NCBI GenBank assembly: GCA_907164885.2
Contig: OU015496.1
Span: 187,581,281-187,645,280 of the forward strand
Direction: 5' to 3'
Length of the DNA stretch: 64,000 nucleotides
Source: Dolomedes plantarius
Lineage: Eukaryota > Arthropoda > Arachnida > Araneae > Dolomedidae
The notes beneath the pieces were generated by a model, which saw nothing but the letters and a program-made list of their open reading frames with translations, searched no databases and was not told where the DNA came from. The position numbers and the translations under genes were made by a program. This document shows, piece by piece, positions 42,500 to 53,640 of this stretch; position 1 is the stretch's first letter; every line of letters begins with the position of its first letter.

Positions 42500-44081
42500 T
42501 CATTATTAATTTTGCTTTAAACTTCAATTCCTTTTTGATTTTTAAAGCTTATATTATAAATATTTCTTCCTCGTGTGGTTCAAATGCAGTAGATATGGAC
42601 TACATTTGAACCATAAAAATCATGGTGTACTTATTATTTTAAAGATGCATATTTCTAATCCTTAAAACCCGACAAGACGAAATGAATACAGATTAACTCT
42701 GGTTATACTTGGGTTACAAATGTGTCTCAACCTAATAATAAATTCCATTCATACTTCTTTCTACCTAACTTGCAGCATAGAAATTTAAGCGTTTTAAAAG
42801 ATGGCAAACCTACGAAATGTGTTGTCGAGGAAAGTATGCTATATTTAGCCCAGCCAAGATACACCTCAAAATATAGGGTAATAACAAATTCCGGGACCTG
42901 AATTAGGAATTACGTCAAATATAGGAATCAAGGAACTGAAAGTTGTTGGAGCTGCATCGTCAGAAACTTGTATCCCCAGTCATTAAGGCTGCTATGTACT
43001 AAGAGAAAAAATCGTATTTCCCTTTTCCTCTTCTTGGAGACTCTTGTGGTGGGAGGAGTCCAGTTGACAGTTCGAGAATTCCACCCCCCTGATGCTGCAG
43101 TCACACACATCTAGACAATTCTACAGTACGCAGACCCCCCCCCCCCCCGACACCTGTTGACACATTTGGGAGTCGATTAGTCACGGTCCTCTCCCCAAGG
43201 TCCCTCGAATCTCTTTGATGATCTGTAGAAAAAGCGACTGAGGGCAGGATCGCTGGAGAGCGGCTCTGCAGAGCGCTCCACATAAATCCCTTGTTTCCCC
43301 CCCTGAATACTGTGCAGTGCAGATGTGTGTGGCCGCCTTATTAGGATTCACATCTTGAGGGATTGTAATGGCTCTCTCTGTATAGGGAGGGGTTAAGCGC
43401 TTCCCCCAAATTTTGTATTTAAAATATATTTTTGTCAACTATTTACAGGTACATAAATGCTGATAATCAAATAAAATTGGTATTGTCAGATAGCCTGAAC
43501 TTTTCTGAAAGCGCTAAAGGACTCATTTTATAAATTTCGTCCACCGAAGGAATTTATGAGCGTTTAAAACACACTATACTACATTTTTCCCTGAATAATT
43601 TAAATTTTAAAATATTAATTGCATTTAAAAAAAAAACGAAAAATGTACACAAATGAAAAATTTGTTTCTCTATGACGGAGTACAATTTAAAAAAAAATCT
43701 TTGAATCCAAGTCGCCAATCCGAGGACACATTTTCACCATAGGTTAACATTGAGGTGAGCGAATCCAATAGGGTTAGTACACAGCAGCCCTAAGTGATCA
43801 AGTAATGTTCAGCAATTTAAAGAGTCTTAAATTAGGCCCTTGTCTGTAAAAATAAATTTAAAAGTAAATATACTGTTGAAAAAATTAATAAAGTGAAGGG
43901 AACAAGAAAAAAAGGTTAAAAAAATTATAAAAAATAAAATCAAATAAAATAATGCGGCTGTCTTTGAGTTTTGAACCTAGTCCGAACCCTTGTCCGAGTT
44001 TTGAACCTAGAACGAACTGTCAGAAAACTGGAGTGAACTGACAGCGCCAGCGTTGGATATCAGCAGTGTTGTTAATGGTGA

Positions 44082-44653
44082 CAGGGCCCGACTTTGACAC
44101 AATGGGGCCCTGGGCAAAGCAGACTTTGGGGGCCCCCTTCAAGGACAGATCCAGAGGGGGGCATGTCCCCCCTCCTCAGGACCAGATTTCCCCATGAACA
44201 TATGGGACACTCACCCAGGCCTCCCTTAAATCTTGAACAGAAATTCAAAAAAAATTTCAACCGAAAAGTTAAAAATTTGAAGAAAATAATGAATATTAAT
44301 AAGAAGTGTTAATTAATTTACTTTTTAATGTTAATAAATAAATTCATGAAATTTTCTTTTGAAATTCAAAATAAATCACAGTCTGGAGTCATTACAACCC
44401 CCCCCCCCCCAAAAAAAAAATAAAATAAAAAAAAATAAACCAGAAACGCTTATGGACGTACTGCTTTCACTATAGTGGGTGCACTGTGCTCCACCCAGGA
44501 TTTTTTTCTGTATCCGCCACTGCACCCCTTTACTATATTGACCAAAAAACAAATTCTCAAAACTGTGTACAACTTTATACTAAATTAGGGTGCCCCATAA
44601 TTTTGGGGGCCCTGGGCAAGTGCCCCACTTGCCCATGCGGAAATCTGGGCCTG
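44082..44653. mobile_element. hAT MITE, 572 bp
   Basis: Ends are CAGGGCCCGACTTTG and inverted ggaaatctgggcctg. Exact 8-bp duplication aatggtga (44074-44081, 44654-44661). The other arm of the inverted repeat has the empty site near 39268 (single tcacctt). G/C-rich ends and an AT-rich core. It is non-coding. Confidence 0.85.
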
Positions 44654-45419
44654 AATGGTGAAGATAGTACTTAATGTGTGACACAAGTGAGAGGTTCACA
44701 AAAATGATGGGAAAAAATTAATATTTAAAAAAAAAAGTAATAACGGCAGGGAAAATTAATGTTAGCTGCGTAGGAGGTACGCCAGGGGGCGTTCACGGTT
44801 TTTTCGAAGAGCGAAGTCATAATATGGGAGCAAACAATCAGGAAAGAAAGTTGCAACATCTCTAACATAAACTTTCCCCTACAAGAAAAATGTATAGCAC
44901 TTTTTTTTCTTGACAGACTCCCATTTGGATGCAATCGATAGTAAATAAAAAAAACAGGGAAATTAAAGCGAAGCGTTCCCCCCTTTGGAGAATTTTTATT
45001 AATCATTCGCATTTTGTCTCCGTACTAATTTTCGATGATTCATCTTTTAATTGAAGGTAATTTTACACGAATATCTTCCTTACGTTCTAGTAGGGTAGAA
45101 AAAAAATCGAAAAAAAAGTCGCAAAATTAATCGCTATTCGTAAATTGAGGCACGGTGGTATCTGCGGCTATCTCTCGATCTATATATCAGTACCTGTATT
45201 ACAGATGGAGAGATTTAGGTAGTTTGATAGAAAAAACTTAAGGACTTTTTTTTCAGTTATAGGGAAGGTAGTGAATTTATTCAGTTTAGTATCGAACTTT
45301 ATTTCAGTCGTAATTTAGCGAGCTACAGGTCTTGATGCATGTTCGTGAACTGAACTTAAAAGTATTGTTTTTGTCCTGAACTATAACAGTGTTCTTTCAA
45401 TACGATTGTCATTTAAGTA

Positions 45420-45423
<4 letters not shown>

Positions 45424-45494
<71 letters not shown>

Positions 45495-45527
45495 GTATGT
45501 ATATATTTATATATATGTATGTATGTA

Positions 45528-45590
<63 letters not shown>
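45424..45590. repeat. Long (TA)n / (TATG)n microsatellite
   Basis: About 165 bp of TA with gtatgtatgtatgta interruptions. It gives artificial Ile-Tyr frames on both strands. Confidence 0.95.
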
Positions 45591-45592
<2 letters not shown>

Positions 45593-46142
45593 ACATAAAA
45601 GGCCCTATATCCTTTTCAAATTCTAGTTTCTTCTAAATTTCCTTGGGCGTTTGAGTTAATTTCGTTTCCGATTTTAAAGACAAGGAAATTGCGTAGCGTC
45701 ACCACCAACATCACAAATAATCGCGCATATTACATCAGATAACACGTCACCTATGACACCAGAGTCATAGCTAGCAAGCTAGCCAATTAATATTCCTATT
45801 CAAGATCACATGACGAGTGACCTCAAGCAGTCTATAAAAGACCCTGGGTGATGTAGAAGTACACACTTCTGGGACTGTCGTTGTCTAATCAACATGTAGT
45901 TCTTAGGACGAAAAGAAGTTTGTTGTATGTTATGGCGTGTTTCTGTGTGATTGGGGCCTGAAAGGCCAGTTTGGGGAGAATATCTCCGGGATGCTGTGTG
46001 TCACGAAATATAATGCGGGAATTGTGTCTACCAAGTATCTGTAGAAATAACCAGCGCTGAAGTATCACGGCCGACCAACTTCCAACGTGTTTCCTGCCTC
46101 CATCGGCTTAGTTGGTCGTGATATTACATGTATATATATATA
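45591..46142. other. Interval with no recognised feature
   Basis: Moderate GC, single-copy in the window. It contains a ctataaaag TATA-like motif at 45833-45841, but no open frame follows that I can identify. Confidence 0.4.
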
Positions 46143-47320
46143 CACTCAAGAGCCAAAACATTATGACCACCCCTACATTTTGCAATGAATTCGCCTGGAT
46201 GACGTGGAAAGCACATGATCAGGTGGAAGTGGTATTTAACTGCTGCTGGAGAGTCTGAAGAATCATTCTTTCACATACTTCTGTGTGTGATGGGAAAGGC
46301 TGCGGATCTAAGCGACTTTCATAGAGGGCAGATTGTAATGGCTCGAAGGCTCGGAACAAGTATTTCCGAAACTGCATGACTCGTGGGTTGTTCGCGACCT
46401 ACAGTTGTTAGTACTTATGCAAAGTGGATGAATGACGGTGAAACCAGCAGTAGACCACATGGTGTTGGACGTCCACACGCTATCAAAGAAAAAGGTCGTC
46501 GGAGACTGTCTCGCATGGTGAAGCAAAACCGGAGCCAGACAGTGGCTCAGCTGACGGCCCAATCCCCAGACACTGTTGGATATGGGGCTACGCGGCAAAC
46601 GTCCCTCTCGTGTGCCTTTGCTTACCAAGCGTCATCGCCAACTGCGCCTGCACTGGGCCCGGGAACATCGCGACTGGTCCATGGATCAGTGGGAGAGAGT
46701 TGCCTGGTCAGATGAATCACGGTTTGTCATTCATCACGCAGATGGCCGTGTCAGGATACGCCGTCTTCCAGGTAAATTGTTGCTCCCTCATTGTACAGTA
46801 GGTCATACACAGGCCGGTGGTGGCGGTATTATGCTTTGGGGGACGTTCTCTTGGGCGTCTCTGGGACCCGTGGCTGTGGTAGAGCAGACCATGAATGCTA
46901 CAGGGTATCTGAACATCATTGCGGACCAGTTGCACCCTTACATGTCCTCTGTTTTTCCAGCTGGAAATGGAATGTTCCAACAGGACAACGCCCCGTGTCA
47001 CAAGGCTAAAATTGTGTTGGAGTGGTTCCAGGAACATGATGCTGAATTCCAGTTAATGTCCTAGCCGCCTAACTCACCGGATCTCAATCCGATAGAACAC
47101 ATTTGGGATGTCATGGGACGGCAGCTCAGAGTTCAAAGACCACCAATTCGCAATATCTCGGATTTGCGTGACCGTTGCTTAAACATCTTGTACAATCTGT
47201 CTCCGGCCATCTACCAAAGACTTGTGGCATCCATGCCAAGGCGGGTTGAAGCTGTGTTGCGCGCCAAAGGTGGGCCAACTCGTTATTGACAGGTGGTCAT
47301 AATGTTTTGGCTCTTGAGTG
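46143..47320 (+). mobile_element. Tc1 transposon, 1178 bp, broken copy
   Basis: The same TIRs as 37342-38560 (cactcaagagccaaaacatt ... ttggctcttgagtg), with TA on both sides. Shorter because of an internal deletion in the transposase. Confidence 0.92.
46290..47289 (+). pseudogene. Tc1 transposase, inactivated
   Basis: It keeps the family start (M-G-K-A-A-D-L-S-D-F-H-R-G-Q). Codon 30 is TGA where the sister copy has CGA (Arg). Near 46560 a deletion of roughly 50 bp shifts the frame. W-S-D-E-S-R-F and Q-Q-D-N-A-P-C-H follow in the new frame. TAG at 47062-47064 replaces a Trp codon, and then [14 protein letters not shown] and the end R-Y-stop are readable. All catalytic residues can be located, but the gene cannot make a full product. 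Confidence 0.9.
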
Positions 47321-47347
47321 TATATATATATATATATATATATATAT
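47321..47347. repeat. Short (TA)n tract between Tc1 and hAT
   Basis: 27 bp of TA linking the two transposons. It serves as the TA target of the Tc1 and apparently as the 8-bp target (atatatat) of the hAT. Confidence 0.9.
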
Positions 47348-48006
47348 CAGGGTGTATAAAAATGATAATTAAAAAAATATCGGATTTTTTAAAAATTTAA
47401 ATAATTTTTTTAATTTTAATCAGGATATTTTAAGATTTCGATTTTATGTGATATAAACTATTATACATACCATAGATTTAAAATTATATGCTATACTACT
47501 ATAATAACTATTTCATGACTAGGAAGTTTCATGACTCAAAGTCAAACATTGCCGATCATTGTGAATAAAATAATTCTTAATAATTTAAAAACAAAAAATG
47601 TAATAATAGAAAAGCAACCAACAACAAAATGATATCAAACTGAAAATCAAAAAAGAAATTAATTAGTTTTATTTCGTTATCTACAATTATCAAAATATTT
47701 AAAAATTAGTTAGTTTTATTTAAAGATTTAGACATAAACACTAAATTCAGCAGCCTTTTATACACGTAATTGGTTTCGCAATTTGCTCTCTAAGAGTTCA
47801 AAAGTGGAAAACATCCTCTCTATCCCTGGAGTTGTCCCTTTTGCAGTACATAACATCTGTATTATACCAAACACTTTCTGATCCATACAGTTCTTTAGGA
47901 GTGCCATTGACTTCCATCACTGCAAGGTATTTAATGATTCTATAGCTTTTTTTATCAAACGAAGATCCATTAAAAGGAGGAGAGTGCACAATGAAATTTA
48001 GTAAAA

Positions 48007-48764
48007 TCTATACTTATATATAAAGAGAGAGCGATTTTGTACGTGGAGGATAATCTTCAGAACCACTGTACCTATTTGAAAAATTCTTTCACTGTTTGAA
48101 AGGTACAGTATTCCAGATGGACATAGGCTATATATTATGTATATCTGATCAGTAGAAATAAAGTTAGGGGCTTAATCCTAACAATCTCCATTGTTACCGC
48201 TACTGTCCTCTACCGCTTTTTGTGCCGAAGGCTTCAACGATCCTTAGCGTGGTGCTATCGCGGTGGGCTTCTGTTCTGACGTTAGCGGTTCGAGCCTAGC
48301 CGTTCTCCGGCACGCCTTTTTCTTTTAAAAAACTAACTTTAATTATTAACTAACGTAATATTAATTTGAATATTATTTTAGGAATATTATTTAAAAAAAA
48401 TTTGAATATTATTTTTAAAAAAACATTCTTTACTTAAAATCCTTTTTATTTTTGTATTTTATTTCATCTCTTAACCTCTTTCTTTTAAAAAATTAACTTT
48501 AATAAATAACTAACGTAATATTAATTTGAATACTATTTTAGGTGCTTCAAATAATTAAAAAAACATTCTTTACTTAAAATCCTTTTTTTATTTTTGAATA
48601 AAACTACGGTCTCAAGCACATCTCTTTCTTTTAAAAAATTAACTTTAATTAATAACTAACGTGATATTAATTTGAATATTATTTTAGGTGCTTAAAATAA
48701 TTAATAAAACATAATTAAAAAAAGATAATTGTTCAACCCGGACAAAGTCGGGATGGGCCGCTAG
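48007..48764 (+). mobile_element. Helitron, 758 bp, inserted in the hAT
   Basis: 5' TCTATACTTATATATAAAG after A. 3' hairpin cccggacaaagtcggg, then atgggccgCTAG before T. The interior has a threefold repeat of aattaactttaat / aactaacgtaatattaattt / cattctttacttaaaatcc and a tRNA-like segment. A separate family from the larger Helitrons here. Confidence 0.8.
48231..48314 (+). repeat. tRNA-like segment inside the Helitron
   Basis: ttagcgtggtgctatcgcgg resembles box A and gcggttcgagcctagccg resembles box B. Outer bases gtgccg(aag) and cggcac can pair. Probably a captured SINE head or tRNA pseudogene. The anticodon arm is not convincing. Confidence 0.45.
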
Positions 48765-49656
48765 TGTTTAATAAGGAGGTATCTCCATACTTTTCTCTAA
48801 CAAAGTTTAAAGCTTGGTCTTTTTCATTTACTGTTAAACATTCCACTTCTTAATTAGGATCCAACAGGTAAGCTAATAAATGAGCTGGTGTTAATGCTTG
48901 TTGGCATCGTACATTAACTAATTTTTTGCAACAATTACCATAATCTTTCAGTGTTTCCTTCAGGTGTTTCCAGACATCAGCAACATTTGATATACTACAA
49001 TTATCTCTTTGCGTTTTATTTAACGTCACTGAAATGGTTTTCAACATCGAAAGCATTTCATTTTATTCTCATACAAAAACCTGCATTTCTAAAGTATCTG
49101 CATTTCTTTTTATTGCCGTATTCATGACTCTTGACCTGATATTGTTGTCGATATCATGCCGATTATCTTTACAAACTTGCATGAAAATTGACCAATTTTT
49201 AATGTAGCTTTCTAAGGAATCACACGTACTGTTCCAACGCACTTCAGTTGACTGAATTAATCCACTACCTTTAAGCTCATTGTACTTTGCTCAAATTATC
49301 TGATGGTTTCGGAAACACGTTATAATTTGTAAAACATGTTCTGTTACATTAGGCATAGAATCTTGTGAATCTCTTGCCAAAAGATTAAGCAAATGAGCTG
49401 AACAGCGATAATATAGTGTATCAAATTTTGTATGCAATTTTGCCCTCATTTTTGCCATATTAGCAGCATTATCAGAGAGTAAATGAGATGTAAGATATAC
49501 ATGATAGTCTCCTTTCTTTCCTGTTTATATTCAGATTTAATAACCTTAGGAAATATACAAAATAGTTCAAAGTAATGCCTGAAATAATTTTTTTGATTAA
49601 AACCAATGACTTTAAAAAGGATCAATCGATTTAAATCATGATTTTAATCATTTACC

Positions 49657-49661
<5 letters not shown>

Positions 49662-49705
<44 letters not shown>
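49662..49705. repeat. (TA)n microsatellite
   Basis: About 44 bp of TA adjoining the hAT right end. Confidence 0.9.
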
Positions 49706-49713
<8 letters not shown>

Positions 49714-49797
49714 AAGTTGCAAATGCATAAAGAGATTAAAATTAACTAAAACGATAAGAGTAATCATTAGTTACTGCGCTAAGCTGCACGTAAAAAA

Positions 49798-51590
49798 TGC
49801 ACTGTATTAAATGTTATTTATCTAAAACTTTGATTTCCTGCTTTAATAAAAATATTTAAATACCCACGCTGCAATCTATTAGTATAAGAAACACAAACCA
49901 AACAGTAGGAATTACGAAAGAAAACCAAACAAAATCAGTGAAATTACTTCTGACCACTTAATCAGAACAATAACACCGTTATTTTGTTAACGATGTTGTT
50001 TTTAAGACACTAGCTAAGTAATATATGCTAAAGCGTAGTGTACACTGAAGTCGTAATAATCAATAATAATTGCAATAAGCAAGTTGCTTTTATTATAATT
50101 ATTAGGAATGGACTTATTCCACTTTAAAAAAAAAAAAATTTGCGATAACATTTTTATAGCCAAAATTCTTTTGTTTACTTTATGAAAAAAATCGTACGAA
50201 AAAAAGGTGTGTATATCTTACTAAAATCACCGTTAACTCATTTTTTTAAAGTGGACATATACCACTTTCAAATATTTTATTATGGGGGTGCCATATAAGC
50301 GGACCAGCGCTACCCCCCTATAAATGGACTACATAAACAGAGGCATTTTCAGTGGCGAAAGGCCGGGATTCGATCCGAGCACCCTCAGCACCGAAAGCCA
50401 GCGCGTTGTACCACAAGGACGCCACAGGCCAGTGTGTAACTATATTTTTATCAAAATATCTGTACATTATATTTTTATCGCAATTTCTGCAGTTGGGCCC
50501 AGCAATAACTAAGGCCGGGGCTTTTAAAGTGAAGTTCTATTCCGAAATTTGGAGGGGGAAATTGGGGTAAAATTATACTAGAGTTGTGTCTTTTTTGCAG
50601 TCATTTTTTGACTGATAAAGAAACTGACAAAGCAATTTCTATAAAACTTGGTGAATACGTTTATTTTGATGCAAGGAATAATTTATACTTCAAATTTAGT
50701 ATTTTTAATTGCATTAATTATTTAAAATTAACATGTTTTAAATAAAAAAAATGCATTTTTCAAAGTTTTGTAATTTTAATTTTAATTTAAAAAATTTAAG
50801 TTTTTAATTGCTTAAAAATGGAGTATACGTTAAATATACATTAGTTTTACAACTTTATCAATATTTTTTGGGAATCTAGAACCAATAGTTTTGCTACAGT
50901 CTTGCGCGCAATGGATGCAAGCCAAAACACAATTTTAAAATTTTCATCAAAATTAAAAATTGAAAATTAATTAAAATACCAGTTGTAGAACATTGAAATA
51001 ATTATTCTACATAGAACATATATTAAGCTTTCAGTGGTAAAAATTTCATGTATTTATGTTTTGTAGGGAATGAGAAATAAAACTAAATGTGACATGATGC
51101 TAAATTGCACCTTCAGTAAAATAGTAAGACTCCCGAGACCCCTTAAATGAAAACAAAATTACCGAAAAAGATCGCGTCTCCTTTGGCGAAAGAAAAAATA
51201 ACAGTTGCAAAACCAAAATACTTGAAATCTGTATCTATAATAATAAATTTTTGTATGATCCAGTATTTATAAAAATAAACATGAAATAAAAATAATAATA
51301 AACATGTCCCAAATTTTAATAAACATGTCTTATAAAAATAAACATGTCCCAAAATACGTTGATTACATGAAAATGGAAATCAAAACATGCGATGGTTTTC
51401 TTAAAGCCTAAACAATTAAAACCTTCATAATTTTCTTAATGCCTAAAGAGCGATAAATACTTTCTGCGGGAAATGGTACTGGGGTGTTGATTATCCCCGA
51501 CCCCTCATTTTGAGAATCGACCTCCCGGAGGCAGCAACCTTAAAACCGGTCCCAGGTCTCTTCTCTCCAGAGGTGGACTGTACCATATAA
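49798..51590 (+). repeat. Duplicated unit, distant partial copy, segments c-g
   Basis: Follows 15270-16080 (including the long-form SINE and the segment after it) and then 19094-20070. It is 15 kb from the main array and more diverged. Confidence 0.75.
50274..50432 (-). repeat. tRNA-derived SINE, full head
   Basis: Minus strand: tgtggcgtccttgtggtac, caacgcgctggctttcggtg, box B ggatcgaatcccggcc, then the body. The long form, like 15763-15925. Confidence 0.7.
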
Positions 51591-51987
51591 GTAAAATAAA
51601 TACTGAATATAAAGGAGTTCATGATAAAAATAAACATTATTAATTTTATTGAGGTTTTCTGAAACTCCCTTACATTACTTCGAGAAATAGTAAGTAATAC
51701 GATGCAGGGTAAAAAGTCCCAAAATACGTTGATTACATGAAAATGGAAATCAAAACATGCGATGGTTTTCTTAAAGCCTAAATAATTAAAACCTTCATAA
51801 TTTTCTTAATGCCTAAAGAGCGATAAATACTTTCTGCGGGAAATGGTACTGGGGTGTTAATTATCCCCGACCCCTCATTTTGAGAATCGACCTCCCGGAG
51901 GCAGCAACCTTAAAACCGGTCCCAGGTCTCTTCTCTCCAGAGGTGGACTGTACCATATAAGTAAAATAAATACTGAATATAAAGGAG
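51350..51987 (+). repeat. Direct duplication with 370-bp offset
   Basis: 51351-51617 recurs at 51721-51987 almost unchanged: aaaatacgttgattacatg through cagaggtggactgtaccata to ataaaggagtt. A recent local duplication of the end of the unit (segments f-g). Confidence 0.85.
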
Positions 51988-52333
51988 TTAGAATGAAATA
52001 GCAAGAACGCACGGAACCGCCCGGAAAGCAAGCTCTGATAGTATAACTATAAAACAACAGAACATGAAGGCCTTGTAGCTAATGGCCGGGGGGAGTTGTG
52101 ACCCCCCCTTTCCGGATAAAACATGTTTTTATACCTAGGCAACACTACCGAAGGTCACTACAATTCCATAAACCTTATTATTGAAGTTCAAATCATACTT
52201 AAAACTAAAAAATGAATTGCAAAAGAAAGCCTAACTGCTGAACTAGCTACAAACCACAATGTATTCCATTACTAAAACTACAAACAATATATAGACATCG
52301 CACTCCCCCTACTCCAGTTTTAGCCAATACTCC
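51988..52333. other. Interval with no recognised feature
   Basis: Includes a G-rich/C-rich stretch near 52085-52112. No gene or element end supported. Confidence 0.4.
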
Positions 52334-53640
52334 TCAATCACAGTCACAGTTACTCACTCCCAAAAACTTGGTTAAAATGTGTTTTAGAAGTAGACGTGGA
52401 AAACCTTTATCGCTAGCTCTTTTCATGAATTTGTTTATATCGATGTTCATATCTTTAACATTAGAATGTAATCTTCTAGATCTAATCAAATAATTTAAAA
52501 TAATATTCCGTTTTATGTTTTTATGTATATTACTATCCCATGACATAATTTGGACAGTCTCAAAGCTAAATTCATCTCGTTTGTCATACATACGGTAAGT
52601 TAAGCTATTCTGATCATCGATGTTTAAACACAAATCGAGAAAGACCAAACTATCCTTGTTGTCACATTTAGTCTCCGCTAGTTCTAAACTTTCTGGGTAA
52701 AAACTCAAACTAAGTGAAGAAATATTTTCATTAAAAACTATTAGTATGTCATCAACATACCGAAAAAAAGCAGCTCATTTAAGGGGACAGTGGACTTTCA
52801 AAATTGTGAAATTTGTTAAAAAATTCGTTTTTTTTTATTTTATTGATTTGTGAAACTACGGACGAGTAGGAATGTGTTGCAAAAAGAATTTTTAATTTCT
52901 GTGATTACTTTCCTAGTTATGGACATTTGTATTTAATTTAGATATTATGTGGTTACTAATAGCAATAACTAAATGTGTTTTTCTCAAAATAAAAATTTTC
53001 ATGTCATGCGAATATTCAAACTGCTCCAGGCGCATTTCTATTTATCGTATTGCTTTGAAATTAAAGTTTTATATACTTAACTGTATATCAAATAAATCTT
53101 ATTGAAAAAAATTATGCTTCGTAGCTCAGAATTTTTAAATTTTGTATTTGAAAAGATGATTTATAGGTATTTTGCGTCATAAAAAGGGTGTTTTCACTAT
53201 TGTTATTTTTTTCTCTTTATATTTGTAATGAATGCTTAAAATGAGCAATAAGTTTCATTGTTAGTCCTATAAGGTATCCTGTAAATAAAAATTGCCATAA
53301 TATACGCAAAAGAAATGCGCATGGAACATTTTTAATTAGGCCAATTTTTGATATAATTAATAATTCATAATTAATAAATTATTAATATTTCATCTTTAAA
53401 TTTTAACCACTTTTACATATCTATAGTACTAATCACATATTCAAATTTCAAGCAAATCCATTCAAAACAAAAAAAGTTAGGTTTGAAGGTCCACTGTCCC
53501 CTTAAAGAGCATTACACTTCTTTCATAGAAGTGCAAATAAATGTCGGCTAGAGCAGAGGAACATCCTCCCATAGGAATACCCTGAACCTGCCTATAAAAA
53601 TTGAAGCTAATGATTCAGCAGTACATACGTGTTAGAACCG
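52334..53640 (-). pseudogene. Reverse transcriptase fragment split by a MITE
   Basis: On the minus strand, upstream of the MITE: G-I-P-M-G-G-C-S-S-A-L-A-D-I-Y-L (53595-53530 region), the segment before the catalytic loop. Across the MITE the frame reaches R-Y-V-D-D-I-L-I-V, the RT catalytic motif, at about 52760-52735. It then reads F-L-D-L-C-L-N-I, a Y-D-K-R-D-E-F segment, S-W-D-S-N-I and R-R-L-H-S-N. A TGA lies at the junction even if the MITE is ignored. The G-I-P-M-G and D-S-N-I motifs fit a Penelope-like or related non-LTR RT, but I cannot assign the family firmly. The upstream part is out of frame. Confidence 0.65.
52783..53501. mobile_element. TTAA-flanked MITE, 719 bp
   Basis: Inverted ends are ggggacagtggactttcaaa and ttgaaggtccactgtcccc. 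TTAA on both sides (52779-52782, 53502-53505). TTAA duplication suggests piggyBac-type mobilisation, though a 3-bp TTA/TAA (PIF/Harbinger) reading is possible. Non-coding. A truncated copy lies at 8440-8637. Confidence 0.85.

Larger units (their letters stand above)
42420..45424 (-). repeat. Right arm of the large inverted repeat
   Basis: Mirror of 38563-40893. It is longer because of the hAT MITE at 44082-44653 and about 90 extra bases near 44760-44830. The outer edge (aagtatgcatatatat) runs into (TA)n, as the left arm does. Confidence 0.85.
47750..49560 (-). pseudogene. hAT transposase (DUF659-type), decayed
   Basis: Minus-strand frames in order: H-L-L-S-D-N-A-A-N-M-A-K-M near 49470; Y-Y-R-C-S-A-H-L-L-N-L-L near 49400; V-R-W-N-S-T-C-D-S near 49230; frame 48850-49056 with T-P-A-H-L-L-A-Y-L-L-D-P-N; and, beyond the Helitron insertion at 48007-48764, 47798-47989. 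S-D-N-A-x-N-M and C-x-A-H-L-L-N-L-L are typical of DUF659 hAT transposases. Stops occur near 49070 and 49290, and the C-terminal dimerisation motif is degraded. Non-functional. Confidence 0.75.
47348..49661 (-). mobile_element. hAT transposon, 2314 bp, split by a Helitron
   Basis: Ends are cagggtgtataaaaatgat at the left and, inverted, cagagggtaaatgattaaaa at the right, both inside (TA)n, so the expected 8-bp duplication (atatatat) is uninformative. It carries a decayed transposase on the minus strand. Confidence 0.75.

Noticed and set aside
45833..45841. Core promoter (ctataaaag)
   Set aside because: No open frame or exon-like sequence follows, and TATA-like motifs are common in this AT-rich DNA.
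46308..46628. Antisense ORFs over both Tc1 elements (also 37625-37945, 38105-38395, 46717-47037)
   Set aside because: Shadows of the transposase on the opposite strand.
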